Assembly: GCF_050947875.1 (NCBI RefSeq) | Contig: NC_134570.1 | Location: 228,703,265-228,767,264, forward strand | Source: Dermacentor variabilis | Lineage: Eukaryota > Arthropoda > Arachnida > Ixodida > Ixodidae | DNA: 64,000 nt | Direction: 5' to 3' | Shown here: positions 21,768-32,841 of the stretch, in pieces | Layout of the letters: each line of letters starts with the position of its first letter | Numbering within the stretch: position 1 is the stretch's first letter | The notes under the pieces: generated by a model | Seen by the model: the letters and a program-made list of their open reading frames with translations, nothing else | What the model was told of the DNA's origin: nothing | The model's database searches: none | Made by a program: the position numbers and the translations under genes

Positions 21768-22894
21768 GCATACCTGTAAGCCTCCAGAAATAAGCTCGTC
21801 TTAGCTGCACTGCATTCTGTTGGTCTCACAGTCTAACATTTTGATATTTCTGACATACTTCAAAACATGTAGCACTGTAAATGGGAGATTAAAAAAACTC
21901 AGGCTGTTCAAGAAAACATTGCGCAATTGATATAGCAAACATCATTTTAGATTGTGCCTTCAAATATAAGTCTTGTGGAAAATTCTGATTCAGTTCAGGC
22001 ACTCTAGGTGAATTTCGCAAGGATTCCAAATCGTAAGTTAATGCTAGAAACATTTTCTTACCTTTCTAAACAGAAGAAATCGATGCTGGAAAACATGGTA
22101 CTGAAGCTTGGATTTTGCATCCATTCTCAAGGTGTTGGACCGAGCACTGTGCCTCATTCATTCCGATGTCCTTTCGTTGCGACTTCATTAGTATGCATTC
22201 CATTGAAAGCTGTTCAAAGGAAGCCTTGTCTGCTGCCTTCTGCGTCTGTCAGCTGATCACACTATTCTGATCTGACAAACACAAGAATCTGACAAACATG
22301 TAAAGGTAAACAAGTATCCCCAGAAAGATTGAGGAAAGTAGTTTTCTTTGCGTTGCTTTCACTAGAAACAAAAGAATGTCGAAAATTTTCATATGCAGTA
22401 TTTATTTATACTAGCTGCTGTTTGCTTGGATGGCAGACGACAAGGAGAAAGCAGACAACACACAAACGACAAGGAGAGCTGCGGCACATACTCAGTGCCT
22501 ACTGGTGGCATAGGTTGCTGACTTCAAACATTTCTTTCTCGCTTCGAAGAAAATTTACTCCTATAAAAATTTCTACATCACAAGCTAACAGGTCAGTGCG
22601 TATATTGAGCGATTTGACATATTTTTATCTGGAAGGCCTTAATGCTTAAATTTGGCCTGAATCTAGCAAAAAGGTCATTTTTTGACAATTTTTGAGGTAT
22701 TTTTCTCAAAAAATTTACCTCTTGATAACTTTGAATTATTTTTAGCATACACTATAGAAAGAGGTAAAAAGGCAGAAAAATTATTGCAGCTGTAAAGTTA
22801 ACGTAGTTCTTGCAAAACATTTCTGAAAACGCAGCTTTTTTCTTTTGCTGTTTTACTGAGCAAAATGTGAAAAATTCTAAAATGTATTCAATTA

Positions 22895-24089
22895 CAGTCA
22901 AACCCAGCTATATCGAACTCGAAAAAAAACCCTATCAGTTTGATACAGAGCATAATTCAATATAAGCCTGCTAAATAATTGGATGTCATAAAAACACATA
23001 CCATTTATAAAATCACTTTATTGATGAAACTAGCTTAGTTTCGTATGAAATAGTCCTGCATTTTCTTCTGCTTGGGCAATTTTGCTGCCTGTGACGCACG
23101 CACTTCTCCACATTGTCTAAGGAGTCAGAGCAGCTGAGGCCGCTTTTCTTGAAAAGCGACCATTATGGGCCAGTCGCTTGTTGCTCGATTTTTCAGTCGC
23201 GCGACCGTGGTGGCAAACTGATAAACCAATTAGCGGCGCACCGGAAGTGATCTTTCATATGTCTACATCTGGCCTGCTCCCGCGTCACAGCAAATTCCGT
23301 GTAGATTCCGAGAGCTCTTGCTGAGGATGATAATCTCCGGGATTGCGACTCGCGGGTCGCGCTCAGCCGGGCTTGCAGTTGTGAACATCAGTTGCCTTCG
23401 GTCGCTTTTTGGTCGCGAGTCGCAAATGGTCGCGCGACCTCCTCAAGTCGCTGGTGTGAATGAGCCATTCATTTCCGGGTTCTCCTGTAGTCATGCACTC
23501 ATGTAAGCATTTGCACTCACAAGCTCGTCCACCGTTGATTTGTCAAGAGCTTCTGGAAATTCTGACAGCTCGCTCCAAACTTCGGCAACAGCGGCAACGG
23601 CTTCGTCGCATTCATCAGAATTTACAGTCATCATCGAGCATGTGGAGGCCGGCACGTCTGAAGCAATTTCGGATGAGCCATACGTACATGGCCGTGCGTA
23701 CGCATCGAGCACCACGGGCACTGGGTCGCGAGTTTGGCCGCTTTAGCCCTAATCTCCCACTTATTCTTCAAGATCGTGCTGAGAGTGGGCGGGCCAGGAT
23801 CATTCTTTTGCGGGGGGGGGGGGGGGGGGGGGGTCAACGGCTTGTCCGAGGCAGCGCGGTCCTGGTAGGGAGAGTGGTTCGATTGAACCGCGCCGCCGGG
23901 CTTCCCTGCCACCACGAGGGAAAGCCAACTTCTGGGGGCACTTTTCTGCCGTTTGACATTATATATCTTTTTGTTCGATGTAAACGTAACTTTTGCTCTA
24001 TATACTCATTGTGACTATATTGTGTCCAGAAATTGTTCGATATATAGAATAATTCGATGTAAATGGGTTCGATATAGTCGGGTTCGACT
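22895..24089. mobile_element. Tigger/pogo-like MITE nested in the right arm
   Basis: CAGTCAAACCCAGCTATATC at 22895 mirrors CAGTCGAACCCGACTATATC read leftwards from 24089, with TA on both sides (22893-22894, 24090-24091). 1,195 bp, no transposase frame. Removing it restores continuity of the host inverted repeat, so it is younger than that transposon. Confidence 0.9.
23812..23833. repeat. G22 homopolymer
   Basis: Twenty-two consecutive G inside the nested MITE; length may be unstable or a sequencing artefact. Confidence 0.85.
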
Positions 24090-24409
24090 GTACAATGTAA
24101 TGTGAAAGAAGGATGCCAGTAAAATGCTCTGAAATGTAATTTGTTATTGCACCAACTTTAAGACTTGAATAAAGCAATTTACCTCCAACAAACTTTTGCT
24201 TCTTCCCGGAGACTTCAAACAGCGCTCACGTGATGAAATTCCTTTTTTGACGAAAATACTTTGGTGAAGCCTTATTCATGTAATAGCCATCTAGCCGAAA
24301 TTTTTTCAGGAAAATCAAAGATGGTAGCTTTGGGGGTCTGATACGTTTCGCATGGGATGACCCGTATCCGATCACAGTCTGCAGCAGAGAACAGAGGCGC
24401 ATTTCGATT

Positions 24410-24708
24410 ATGGCCCGTTAGAAACGTGCGATATGCTCCCGATGGCATCACGTGCTCTGAAACAGATAGACGAAGATGCTTATCGTAATAGGATTGGAGG
24501 TGACAGCTGTGAATGCCGCATACGACGACACCGGAGAAGGCTTGCTGGTACCAAAATGAGAACCTGAGTCCGCGCCGACATTCTCACTTGAGACTAGCGC
24601 ATGAGTATTGTGGTGAAGCTGCTGCGACAGGCAGCTATACACTGTTTTCGATCATGCACACCTCGCACATTTTCTTGTTTATATGGGATTTAGTAACAGG
24701 AAAACGTA
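24410..24708. repeat. Direct repeat of 18190-18469 (unoccupied copy)
   Basis: Shares GAAGATGCTTATCG and a TTTTCTTGTT...ATGGGAT segment in the same order as 18190-18469, then continues as AAACGTATCATACGATCGCAG where the other copy is interrupted by the transposon. Flanks 18461-18469 plus 24364-24380 reconstruct the same order. Confidence 0.75.
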
Positions 24709-24891
24709 TCATACGATCGCAGTTTGGCGACGTACTGAACGTTGGCACCAAAAAAATAATGTTTTCTGAGAGCTAACAAACCGGTGAGAAATGTGTGTAA
24801 CTCTATTGGGTCATTTTTTGTGTCCTCGATTGCGAACGTTGGCCCTAGAAAAACGTACGTAACGGGAACATATCAATGAGGTTCTGCTGTA

Positions 24892-25299
24892 CTATATCAG
24901 TTATCTGGCTCATAAGACCTCATCTGTGGTCTGGCTTTATGCTGATGATTGTTTTCTGTATAAGATTGTTTATTAATTACTTAATTAAATTTTAGAAGGA
25001 AAAAGTGGAACAACTGAATGTCTCTTCTCCTGTAAATGATAAGAAAAATCGCAGCCATTTACTAATAATCCAAATAAACAGTGAATAGGTTTTTCTTTCA
25101 AAAAGCTTCCTCCACATTGTGCATTCCTGCAGATTTGTTTGCTCACATAATTCATGGGGATTTGAAAGCTGGCATTCAGCATAATGAAGACATGGCCCAG
25201 GACAGTGTTAGGACCATGTCCTGATTCAATGAACAAGAAGTTAAAGAAGAACATGACGTGACACGGCGGAAGCAGAAATGAGTCAATGCATGTGACATA
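24892..25299. other. No recognised gene
   Basis: AT-rich sequence with short tracts. An open frame on the minus strand crosses into the SINE pair but has no domain. Nothing else seen. Confidence 0.4.
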
Positions 25300-25503
25300 A
25301 AGCAATGAATGAATGAAGGAAGACCACATGGAGTTGAGTGTGCCAATCAGTATAAAATGATTAAAGAGAAAATCGTACATCCACCTGTTTGTAGCAATTG
25401 CTACAAAGGAAACCCTCCTGGTCAAAAATTCCTCCTGGTCAGGGACTCGAACCCGGAACCACTGCCTTTCTGGGGCAGCCGCTCTACCATGAGCTAACCT
25501 AGC
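25300..25503 (-). mobile_element. tRNA-derived SINE, minus strand
   Basis: Read on the minus strand from 25503: a tRNA-like head with TTAGCTCATGGTAGAGC (D-arm/box A region) and GGGTTCGAGTCCC (box B), followed by a tail containing TTTCCTTTGTAGCAATTGCT shared with the neighbouring SINE. It resembles tick tRNA-derived SINEs of the Ruka type (recalled, not tested). Outer limit approximate. Confidence 0.7.
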
Positions 25504-25690
25504 CTGGTTAGCGCAGATGGTAGAGCGGCTGCCCCGGAAAGGCGGTGGTCCCGGGTTCAAGTCCCGGACCAGGACAAATTTTTCTTCAACGCTGAGGCTT
25601 TTCTTTTGAGGAACCCGTATGGGGTTTCCTTTGTAGCAATTGCTAAGAATTGGTGGATGTCTGATTTTCCCTTTATTCATTACTTCTCTC
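25502..25690 (+). mobile_element. tRNA-derived SINE, plus strand
   Basis: The head 25502-25574 folds as a tRNA: acceptor CCTGGT (25503-25508) pairs with ACCAGG (25568-25573), box A TAGCGCAGATGG (25509-25520), an anticodon stem CTGCC/GGCGG with a GGA anticodon position, and box B GGTTCAAGTCC (25554-25564). It lacks a plausible gene context and has a repeat tail (TTTCCTTTGTAGCAATTGCT), so it is a SINE rather than a tRNA gene. The box A and B elements are an internal Pol III promoter. Confidence 0.75.
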
Positions 25691-27715
25691 TACCTTGCTG
25701 GTTTCCGCAGAACTACATCAGTATAATATGTGTCAAAGCAGTTTTAAAGTCTATGGAATGGAACATTGGTGGGACTGTAAACCAAACGAACTCGTGGATA
25801 CTACAGCACTTCATTTTTTCTATTGATCTATTGAACTTGTAGATTGTAATGCATGTTTAGCGTGCAACTTGTGCTTTCGGGTTTTCTTGGATGTAATTAG
25901 TTGGTTTTTCTGTTGTATTAACCTGTGTACCACTTTGAGCCTTGTTCCCACACAAAGGTCTAAAAGGTTCCTGTTTTGTGCGTTCAGCCTAAAGACCATC
26001 CATAGTTTAGGTCCAATGTTTTGGAGAGTCCTTGCTGCTCGAACACAGGCAGGAATGGCCACTCACCAGTCAGCCATCTCAGGCAGGATGAAGTGCTGCC
26101 CCAGGTGGTGTTCTGCACATGCATGGGAAAGCATCACGGCTCCCTTGACTTCTCAGTGTTTCGTTAAGACTCCTGTGGCTGTAAACTCTAAGAGTTCAGA
26201 CAAAACTCAATCTAATGGAACTCCTTGTTGCATATGCAAATTCAAAATATTTGAGCACAAACTGAACACAGACTCCTAACTTTGAATATCAAATTAAACA
26301 TCAACGAATGGTATTCATGTGCTGTTACATAGCCAGTTTCTTTAATGCAGCATGTTGGAACATCACAATTGTGCTGCCCACAGTAAAAAATACACCAGTA
26401 AGCCATTACAACAAAAAAACACAAGCCACACTTGTTTATTTGACACTCATTCATTACCAAAGTTGAGTCAAAATTGCACTGTAAGTGTGGTCTCGTCAAC
26501 CCGTATATTATTATACCGCATCAAATGCCCCTTAAATCAGAGGCAGTTGACCCTCCGCCAGTTGTTCCTCAGTGTCGTCAAATGAGAGTGCCACTAGCAC
26601 CTAAGGAAAACAAAGACCAGCAGGCATTTGCTGGCATTTATGTTGCTTCAAAAAGCCCGTGCTTACCGACTTTGTTTGTTTGCAGAACCACCATTTTAAT
26701 TTGCATTTCCGGCACTTGACTTTGGGAAGCTGTTTACACATATTTATATTGGTAAGGAAACAGCAGAACAAAAAAGCTTAATTGTCATAAAGGCATATTA
26801 ATTACAGCTGAAATTTGTAAAAGTTCATGCACAAGCAGACGTCCTCATCGGAGAGCTGGCCAGTGCTCTGTCCTTTCACTCTTCCCAATTTTTGTGTGCC
26901 AGTTTCCATCGTGTCTGCCCTCTAGATCGAGTAGAGGAAAGGAAAGCTCTTTCGGTGTTTCACTTGAGAGGCATGGCCACTCGGGATGGTGCTCTTTCAG
27001 AATGTTGCCCTGCACTGCATAGAGGCTATATTTGGTATTCATTCTTTTTTTCATAGCCTCCAGTGGCTCTACCTCACGTGCCAAGATACAGGGCACCTCG
27101 GTGCCTGCAGTACTTCGAAGCTCTAGACTTAAGAGCCCCTGAAAACTGAACCAATTAGTTCTGTTCCTATAGCTCCTCTGTTGTAATAACTATGCGTTTG
27201 TCATGCACGTCTTGCTTGGGGAGACTTGCCGATATTGCACAGGTCTGCACGTGCCAGGTATCGGTGTAACTGCTCGGCTTGGAGAAGTTTTGTTTATTTA
27301 TTGTTTGTTTATTAATACTGTTAACCCCCAAAAGGTCAGGAATAAAGATATAACCAATGTTTACAATACAATGAAGAATCATACATGCCACAATGAAGAC
27401 GATAATGATGATGATTGATGATGATAATTATCCTAATAATAATCCAAATACAGTTACACTCGTCGTGTTATTGAACTAGCAGATCAGAACACTTCTTGAC
27501 CTAAATGAACGAGAACATGCCCCTCGTTTAGAAATGTAATTATTGAAGAAGAGCAAACCAGTGAATCGGGCAGCATGTTCCATTCCTTAATTATTCTAGG
27601 AGAATAGCAATATTTAAAAGTGTCATTTTGTGTTAATGGGGGCTTGATACACATGCTACGTCAATGTGGGAAGCATGCGTTGGGTGATAATTTGAAGATA
27701 TTGGACCCGATAATT
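25691..27715. other. No recognised gene
   Basis: Several short open frames, none with a domain I recognise. An 83-codon minus-strand frame at 26845-27096 is unidentified. A GATGATGATT-rich stretch near 27390-27430 resembles a LINE tail but no LINE coding sequence precedes it. Confidence 0.4.
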
Positions 27716-28447
27716 TTAAGAGGAAGCTTTAGCTCGGGCGCTCTTATCTAAATGCATGTAAAAGGAGAATGCATTTTTCTCGGCAACCACTGTACCAAAC
27801 TTGGTGAGGTTTGTTGCATTTAAAAGGAAAACTTAAAATCCAGTGACTGTTTGTTTCAAATTGTCGATTTAGGTTGTAAATTTTTCATAAAAAATTGGCA
27901 AAATCACAAATTTTCAGAAAACGAAGCTATCAAGTTTAAAACTCTGTAACTCAGCAATGAAAAAGGATATCACAATAATGTGAATTGCATATAATAGTGC
28001 ATGTAAAGCGGACAAAATTGGTATGTCACACATAAATCGTAAAAATTTTAGCAATATAGAAATACAGCTTTTGCAGAACCCTTGTGCACAACGTAACAAA
28101 TTCACATAAGATATAAATTGACATGTTAAATTTGTCTGCTTTCAATGATCCTAGCGGATGCAGTTTACAGAACCGCGTTACCTGTTCTTGATGCAGAGCT
28201 ATTAATTTGTAAGCTTCGTGCTTCTATTTTTTTCAGACTTGAGAATTTCGGAAAATCTTCTTCATAAAATTCAAGCCCTAAGTTGAAATTCTGCTTCCAA
28301 CAGTCACTAGACTTTACCTTTCGCTCTCAAATGCAACAAATTTTATTAAGATCAGCCTAAGGGTTATCGCGGAAAAATGTTTTTGCATTTTACATGTATT
28401 TGAATAGGCTGCTTCGGAGTTGGGCCCGAGCTAAAGCTTCCGCTTAA
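27716..28447. mobile_element. MITE with TTAA flanks
   Basis: TTAAGAGGAAGCTTTAGCTC at 27716 mirrors TTAAGCGGAAGCTTTAGCTC read leftwards from 28447; the ~26-bp ends differ at about three positions. TTAA at both outer edges suggests a piggyBac- or Kolobok-type target duplication. 732 bp, AT-rich interior, no frame. Confidence 0.8.
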
Positions 28448-28479
28448 GTTTATTATGAATGATGAGGTCAGTCAGTCAA

Positions 28480-28640
28480 GAACTTTATTGAGGTACTGAG
28501 GAGTTTCAAGCCGTTGGAGATCCCACGCGGGGAACTGCTCCGGTCAAAACCGTAGGTGACGCCCAAGTTGGGACGGGAACGTGGTGACGCTCCACCAGTT
28601 CTTGGGCCCTCTGGACGGCCCAAGAACTGGGCCCTGATAT
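28480..28640 (-). mobile_element. 3' end fragment of a minus-strand LINE
   Basis: On the minus strand it ends AATAAAGTTCTTGACTGACT, a tetranucleotide-repeat tail like that of the LINE at 53457-55895. It carries a perfect 14-bp hairpin (28595-28630). It may be the displaced 3' end of LINE B at 29945 and above, separated by Penelope-like element 2, or a different copy. Confidence 0.55.
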
Positions 28641-29964
28641 TTGTGTGTCTGTGTCATCTCCTGATCCTGCTGTTCTGGTCAGTCACATAGCTTTTGCTGT
28701 ATGCCGTGCAAGGATGCTTACGTTCTGCATGAAGAATGGACATGTTCCTCAAGACGTGGCAAGTCTCTTCGGGAACGTCAGGCCTTCCATCGGTCACTTG
28801 CGGCGAATGTGTCGGATTCTTCGTTCTGAAATTTGGCGGCTGGTACGCCTTCTGTACGACTGGTTGAGAGCTGTCTGCTACTCGCGCGATGCGCCTATTG
28901 TGGCCGAGAAGAAGTTTCGTTTCTACAGACGTCTATCAACTCAGACTACAGAATTCTGGTGGACACCAGCTGCTGCTACTCCTCCGGTCCAGACTCCCGC
29001 GCAGAAAGGAAAAGACGCAACCTGTCACCGCTGGTTTCCAGGTACTCGGTGACGTCAGGCTTCCTGACGAAGTTGCTGCATTGTTAAAGAATGGGCCGAA
29101 GTATAGCACGGAACCAAGAATTCCTGCACATGAGCTACTGGCTTTGAACAGGCGCATCGCAAGGAAAGCAGAACTAGAGGACCAGGAGCGGTGCCTCCTC
29201 GATGGGGTGGACTGCCTTCGTAGGACCGCTACTGGGAGCGCGCCACCTTCAACAGCTGTGATCTGGACAGTATCTGAGCTGGACAGTATCTTTCTTTAGA
29301 GACAATGAACTTCAGCTGTTACTGAGTGACAAAGAGGGCGGTTTTGTGATAGCTCCGTCTGCTGTCTTCAACAAAAAAGCCATTGAGGCTGTCAACAAGA
29401 ACTTCATTCTGGCAAACGAGAAAGCTCAGAAGGTAAAACGCAAAGCCATTTCTTTGTTGGAAAATATAGGCCTCACCAAGCTTGTGAAAGATGTAAAACA
29501 ATGTAAGGTGCTTGCTCTAGATTTTTTTTTTTCACTGCAAAAACGCACAAACCGGATGTGCCTTTCCGTACAATAGTCAGTGAAAACAACTGTTGGCAGG
29601 TTTTGGTTAGCCGCTTTTTGCAAAAACAGTTGAAGCATTTAACTATTGATGATCTTTATGGAATAAAAGATTCTTTTGATGTTGTTTCTTTTCAGGAAGA
29701 CAACCATTCAGTAGCCGACATTTTTTCTGTTGACGTCGAAGATCTTTACTATTCAATACCGCATGATGAGCTATTTCGCAGTGTGATGACGTGCATCGAA
29801 GAAAGTGGCGAGGTAGATTTTCGCAATGCGACCGGGTTGTCTTCCGAAAGTTTCGTGTCCCTTCTTGAATCTTATTTAAGTGCAACTTTTATCCGGTTCG
29901 AAAATAACCTTTTTATCCAGAAAAGTGTGTGTATTGGTTCATGTGTGGCGCCTGCTCTTTGTAA
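28640..29964 (+). mobile_element. Penelope-like element 2 (RT only), truncated
   Basis: Plus-strand coding pieces in several frames resemble a second Penelope-type RT family: SLFGNVRPSIGHLRRMCRIL, VRLPDEVAALLKNGPKYS, LLLSDKEGGFVIAPSAVF, FSVDVEDLYYSIP (first catalytic Asp region) and CIGSCVAPALCN, where it stops abruptly at LINE B sequence before the second Asp motif. No GIY-YIG region follows. Frameshifts near 29040, 29290 and 29550. The family assignment is from recalled motifs. Confidence 0.65.
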
Positions 29965-32757
29965 TGGGCCGCGTACTGGGCCGCGTCCACAAATGCGGTG
30001 GCTTCACGATCCGTGTCGATGCGGTCGAGAATCGCGCGGGCGCCGGCCTGGCACCTACCCACGTTGTGTTGTGGGTGGACGTTTCTGGGAAACGGTGAGA
30101 CTTTGTAGTTGTCTCTAATTTCGCTTGGTAGGGTAACTGCGTGCTCGAGATAGAGAGAAGGGGAGACATTGGCTTCATTTAGGATTAGTCTACCGGCTTT
30201 GGACAAGGATAGGTGGAGTATTTGCGCCATAGTCTGGGCCTCGATCACTTTGTCGATGTTGTTGTGCATGCCTAGCTGATAAACCTTTGCTGTACTTGCT
30301 CTTTGTGGAATGCCCAAGACCTGTTTGATGCTCTTGCGCATGAGTGTGTTTAGTTTCGTCTTTCTTATTTTCGTCCAGTTGTGGGCAGAGGCGACATAAT
30401 TAATGTGGCTCATAAGAAACGCATGGTATATGCGCAGAAGGTTATCTTAGCAGAGACCCTTCCTGCACCCCGAGACTCTGTGGATCAGTCTGATCATGTT
30501 TTCAGTTTTGGCGGTTAACTGTTTGATTGTGTGTCCGTGGCATCTGGTGGCTTCGATTAGGAGCCCAAGAATGCGTATGTGGATGACTCGCGGCATCTGT
30601 TGTCTGTCTCTTGTGTGTAGTGCGATCGGAAGTTCGCCTAGAGGAGTTAAGTAGCGGACTCCTTGGCAAGACTTGCGAAATAGTAAGAGTTCCGATTTCT
30701 TGGAGGATAGTTTCATTCCTGTGTCTAGTAGGAACTCTTCCCTGGCGTCTAGGGTAGACTGTAATGCCAGCTCCATGTCTGCCAGGGAGCCTCCCGGGCT
30801 CCAGATGGTAATGTAATCTGCGTATAGAGCGCAGTTTACGTTTGAGATGTTTCGTACTTAGTCTGCGAGTCTCTTCATCACTATATTAAATAGTAATAGA
30901 GAGATGACTGAGCATTGCGGTGTTCCAACGGAGCCCAGCGTGTAGGGGTCAAACTTAAGTTGTGAGACTCGCAGTAGGGCTCCTCTGTCTTTTAGGAAGA
31001 AGCGTACGTACTCCTAAAACCTCTGACCGAGGCCAAGGCCTGCCACAGATTCCAGTACGAAGCAGTGCGAGATGGTGACGAATACTTTCGTGAGATCGAG
31101 GGCGAGGATGCCCCGAACGTCTCTTGTTTTAACATCGAAGATCTGTCTCTTTAAGAGTAACATGACATGTTGGGTGGATAGGCGGGGCCAAAACCCTACC
31201 ATGTTGTGTGGGGGGAGTTCGTGTTCCTCAATGTAGCGTGACACTCGGTTTTGAATGACGTGCTCAGCTACTTTACCCACGCATGAAGTAAGGGAGATGG
31301 GGCGTAAATTGTCGAGGTTAAGTGGTTTGCCAGGTTTTGGGATGAGGACCATCGTGGCAGTGTACCATTGCGTTGGTACCTCTCCTGTTTCCCATACGTG
31401 GTTGATGTCTTTTGTGAATAATGTAATGGCTTGGTCGTCTAAGTTACGTAACAGTCGGTCGGTTACCCTGTCGGGTCCTGAAGCCGACCTGCTCTTTTAG
31501 TTGTGTAGCGCCTCTCGGACTTCTGCTTCCGTGAAGGCAGCGTCTAGTTCGGAAGTGGTTTTGCACTTTATGCTCGGGTAATCGTTGGGGTGAGCATTGC
31601 CTAGCGGAATGTATCGTTTGGTAATTTCTTCCAGGAAGGACTCTTCCGTTCCCCCTTTCTCTTCATGTGAGTGTAGAAGTTGGTCTAGCACGTGGCTTTG
31701 ATTATCATTCGTTTGGCTGTCATCTAACATGCGTTTCGGGGAGTTCCACTTACCTGCTGTCTGCATGCGGCCATCGACTGCCGAACAGAGTTCGTGCCAT
31801 CGTAGTCTTGTGAGCTCCGTGCAGTATTGGTCTATGTCTCGGTTGAGGATCGCGATGCATTTGCACAGGCGTCTGTTGAGACGTTGCTTTCTCCATCGTG
31901 CAAGTATCGAAGCCTTGGCCTCGAGTTAGTGTGCAAGGTGAGCATCAAACCTTGGGACCTCCAGTTCCGTGTGTATGGTTTTCGTGGCTCTGGTTACGTC
32001 GCCCTTTATCACAGAGAGGAGTTCCGCGACGAAGTCGTACATGTTTGTATCTCCCTTCCGCAACTTACGGAAGGTATCCCAGTCTGTGCGTATGATGAAG
32101 TGATCACTGCCCAGGTTCTCTTGCGTGTTCGTCCATGTGTAGTTTGCAACATTTCGAAATAATGTGAGGCCCGGCGTAGTATCGAGCCGCTGTCGACGTA
32201 CCCAGTCTGGTGGGAAACCTGTGGTCTGTCACCAGGGTGAGGAACAAGTCGTCTATTGCCTGCGAGAGGTTGTTGCCACTAGGCTTGATTGTGGGGTAAC
32301 CCCACAACGGGTGGGGGGCATTGAAGTCACCTGTGATAATGATCGGTGAGCTTCGTGCCAATGATGTGGCTTTAGTAAGGATCACGTGGAAGGATTGGTG
32401 GTAGTGCGCAGGGGAGCTGTAGACGTTTAGTACAAAAACACTTTGTTTTAAGAGTCGGTTAGGTACGAGCTCAATTAGAATCTCCTTGATGCGACTCTTT
32501 TTTGGTAGGACATCGTGAATGTGCGCGAATTTTCTATTGACGAGCGTGGCGATGCCTCTCCTGGCGTCCCCTCCTCTTTGGGAGACAGTGCTGTATCCTG
32601 AGAGCGTAAGGGTTTCGCATAGGGTTTCCTGTAATAGTATTACGTGTGGCTTTTTGGGTTAAACTTTCATGTACTGTTGCAGCGAGGATTTGCGTTTCGC
32701 ATAGCTAGCACAATTCCACTGCCAAATTTCTAAAGTATTCTATGTCGTGTTAGCCAT
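29945..32757 (-). pseudogene. LINE B ORF2 (endonuclease, RT), degraded
   Basis: Likely ATG at 32757. Endonuclease motifs: WQWNC (Asn motif), VILLQETLCE and IIITGDFNAPHPLWG. RT motifs: MVLIPKPGKPLNLDNLRPIS, then GILALDLTKVF, then SSKKSELLLF. The C-terminal region keeps NYVASAHNWTKIRK and HNNIDKVIEAQ, and ends as RNase H begins (ATAFVDAAQYA). At least six stops or frameshifts. No intact RT active-site box was located. Confidence 0.8.
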
Positions 32758-32841
32758 GATGGTTTTGCGAGGAATTTATAGGTGCCGAAGGGTGTGTCGT
32801 CATGTCCATCTGTTGTGGCTGACTAGCTTTGTTTTTAATTT

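Larger units (their letters stand above)
18470..24363 (-). mobile_element. DNA transposon with ~680-bp terminal inverted repeats
   Basis: The left end GGGTAATTCCACGCGAAACG (18470) and the right end GGGTCATCCCATGCGAAACG (read leftwards from 24363) begin long diverged inverted repeats. GTAT flanks both sides (18466-18469 and 24364-24367), a 4-bp target duplication supported by an unoccupied copy of the surrounding repeat near 24701-24720. A broken transposase-like frame runs on the minus strand (21767-19760). A second DNA element (22895-24089) lies within the right arm. I cannot assign the superfamily from sequence alone. Confidence 0.82.
22480..24363. repeat. Right long terminal inverted repeat, split by a nested element
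   Basis: The inner part (22480-22894) and outer part (24090-24363) together match the left arm. The 1.2-kb gap is the nested Tigger-like element. The inner part meets TA at 22893-22894. Confidence 0.8.

Noticed and set aside
25502..25574. Functional tRNA gene (Ser-like anticodon GGA)
   Set aside because: Good cloverleaf, but attached to a repeated tail with an inverted sister copy; it is a SINE head.
24985..25680. 231-codon minus-strand open frame
   Set aside because: It runs through both inverted SINEs and AT-rich intron-like DNA; no domain, no coding signature.
26845..27096. 83-codon minus-strand frame as a host exon
   Set aside because: No recognisable family, no clear splice sites; recorded only as unidentified.
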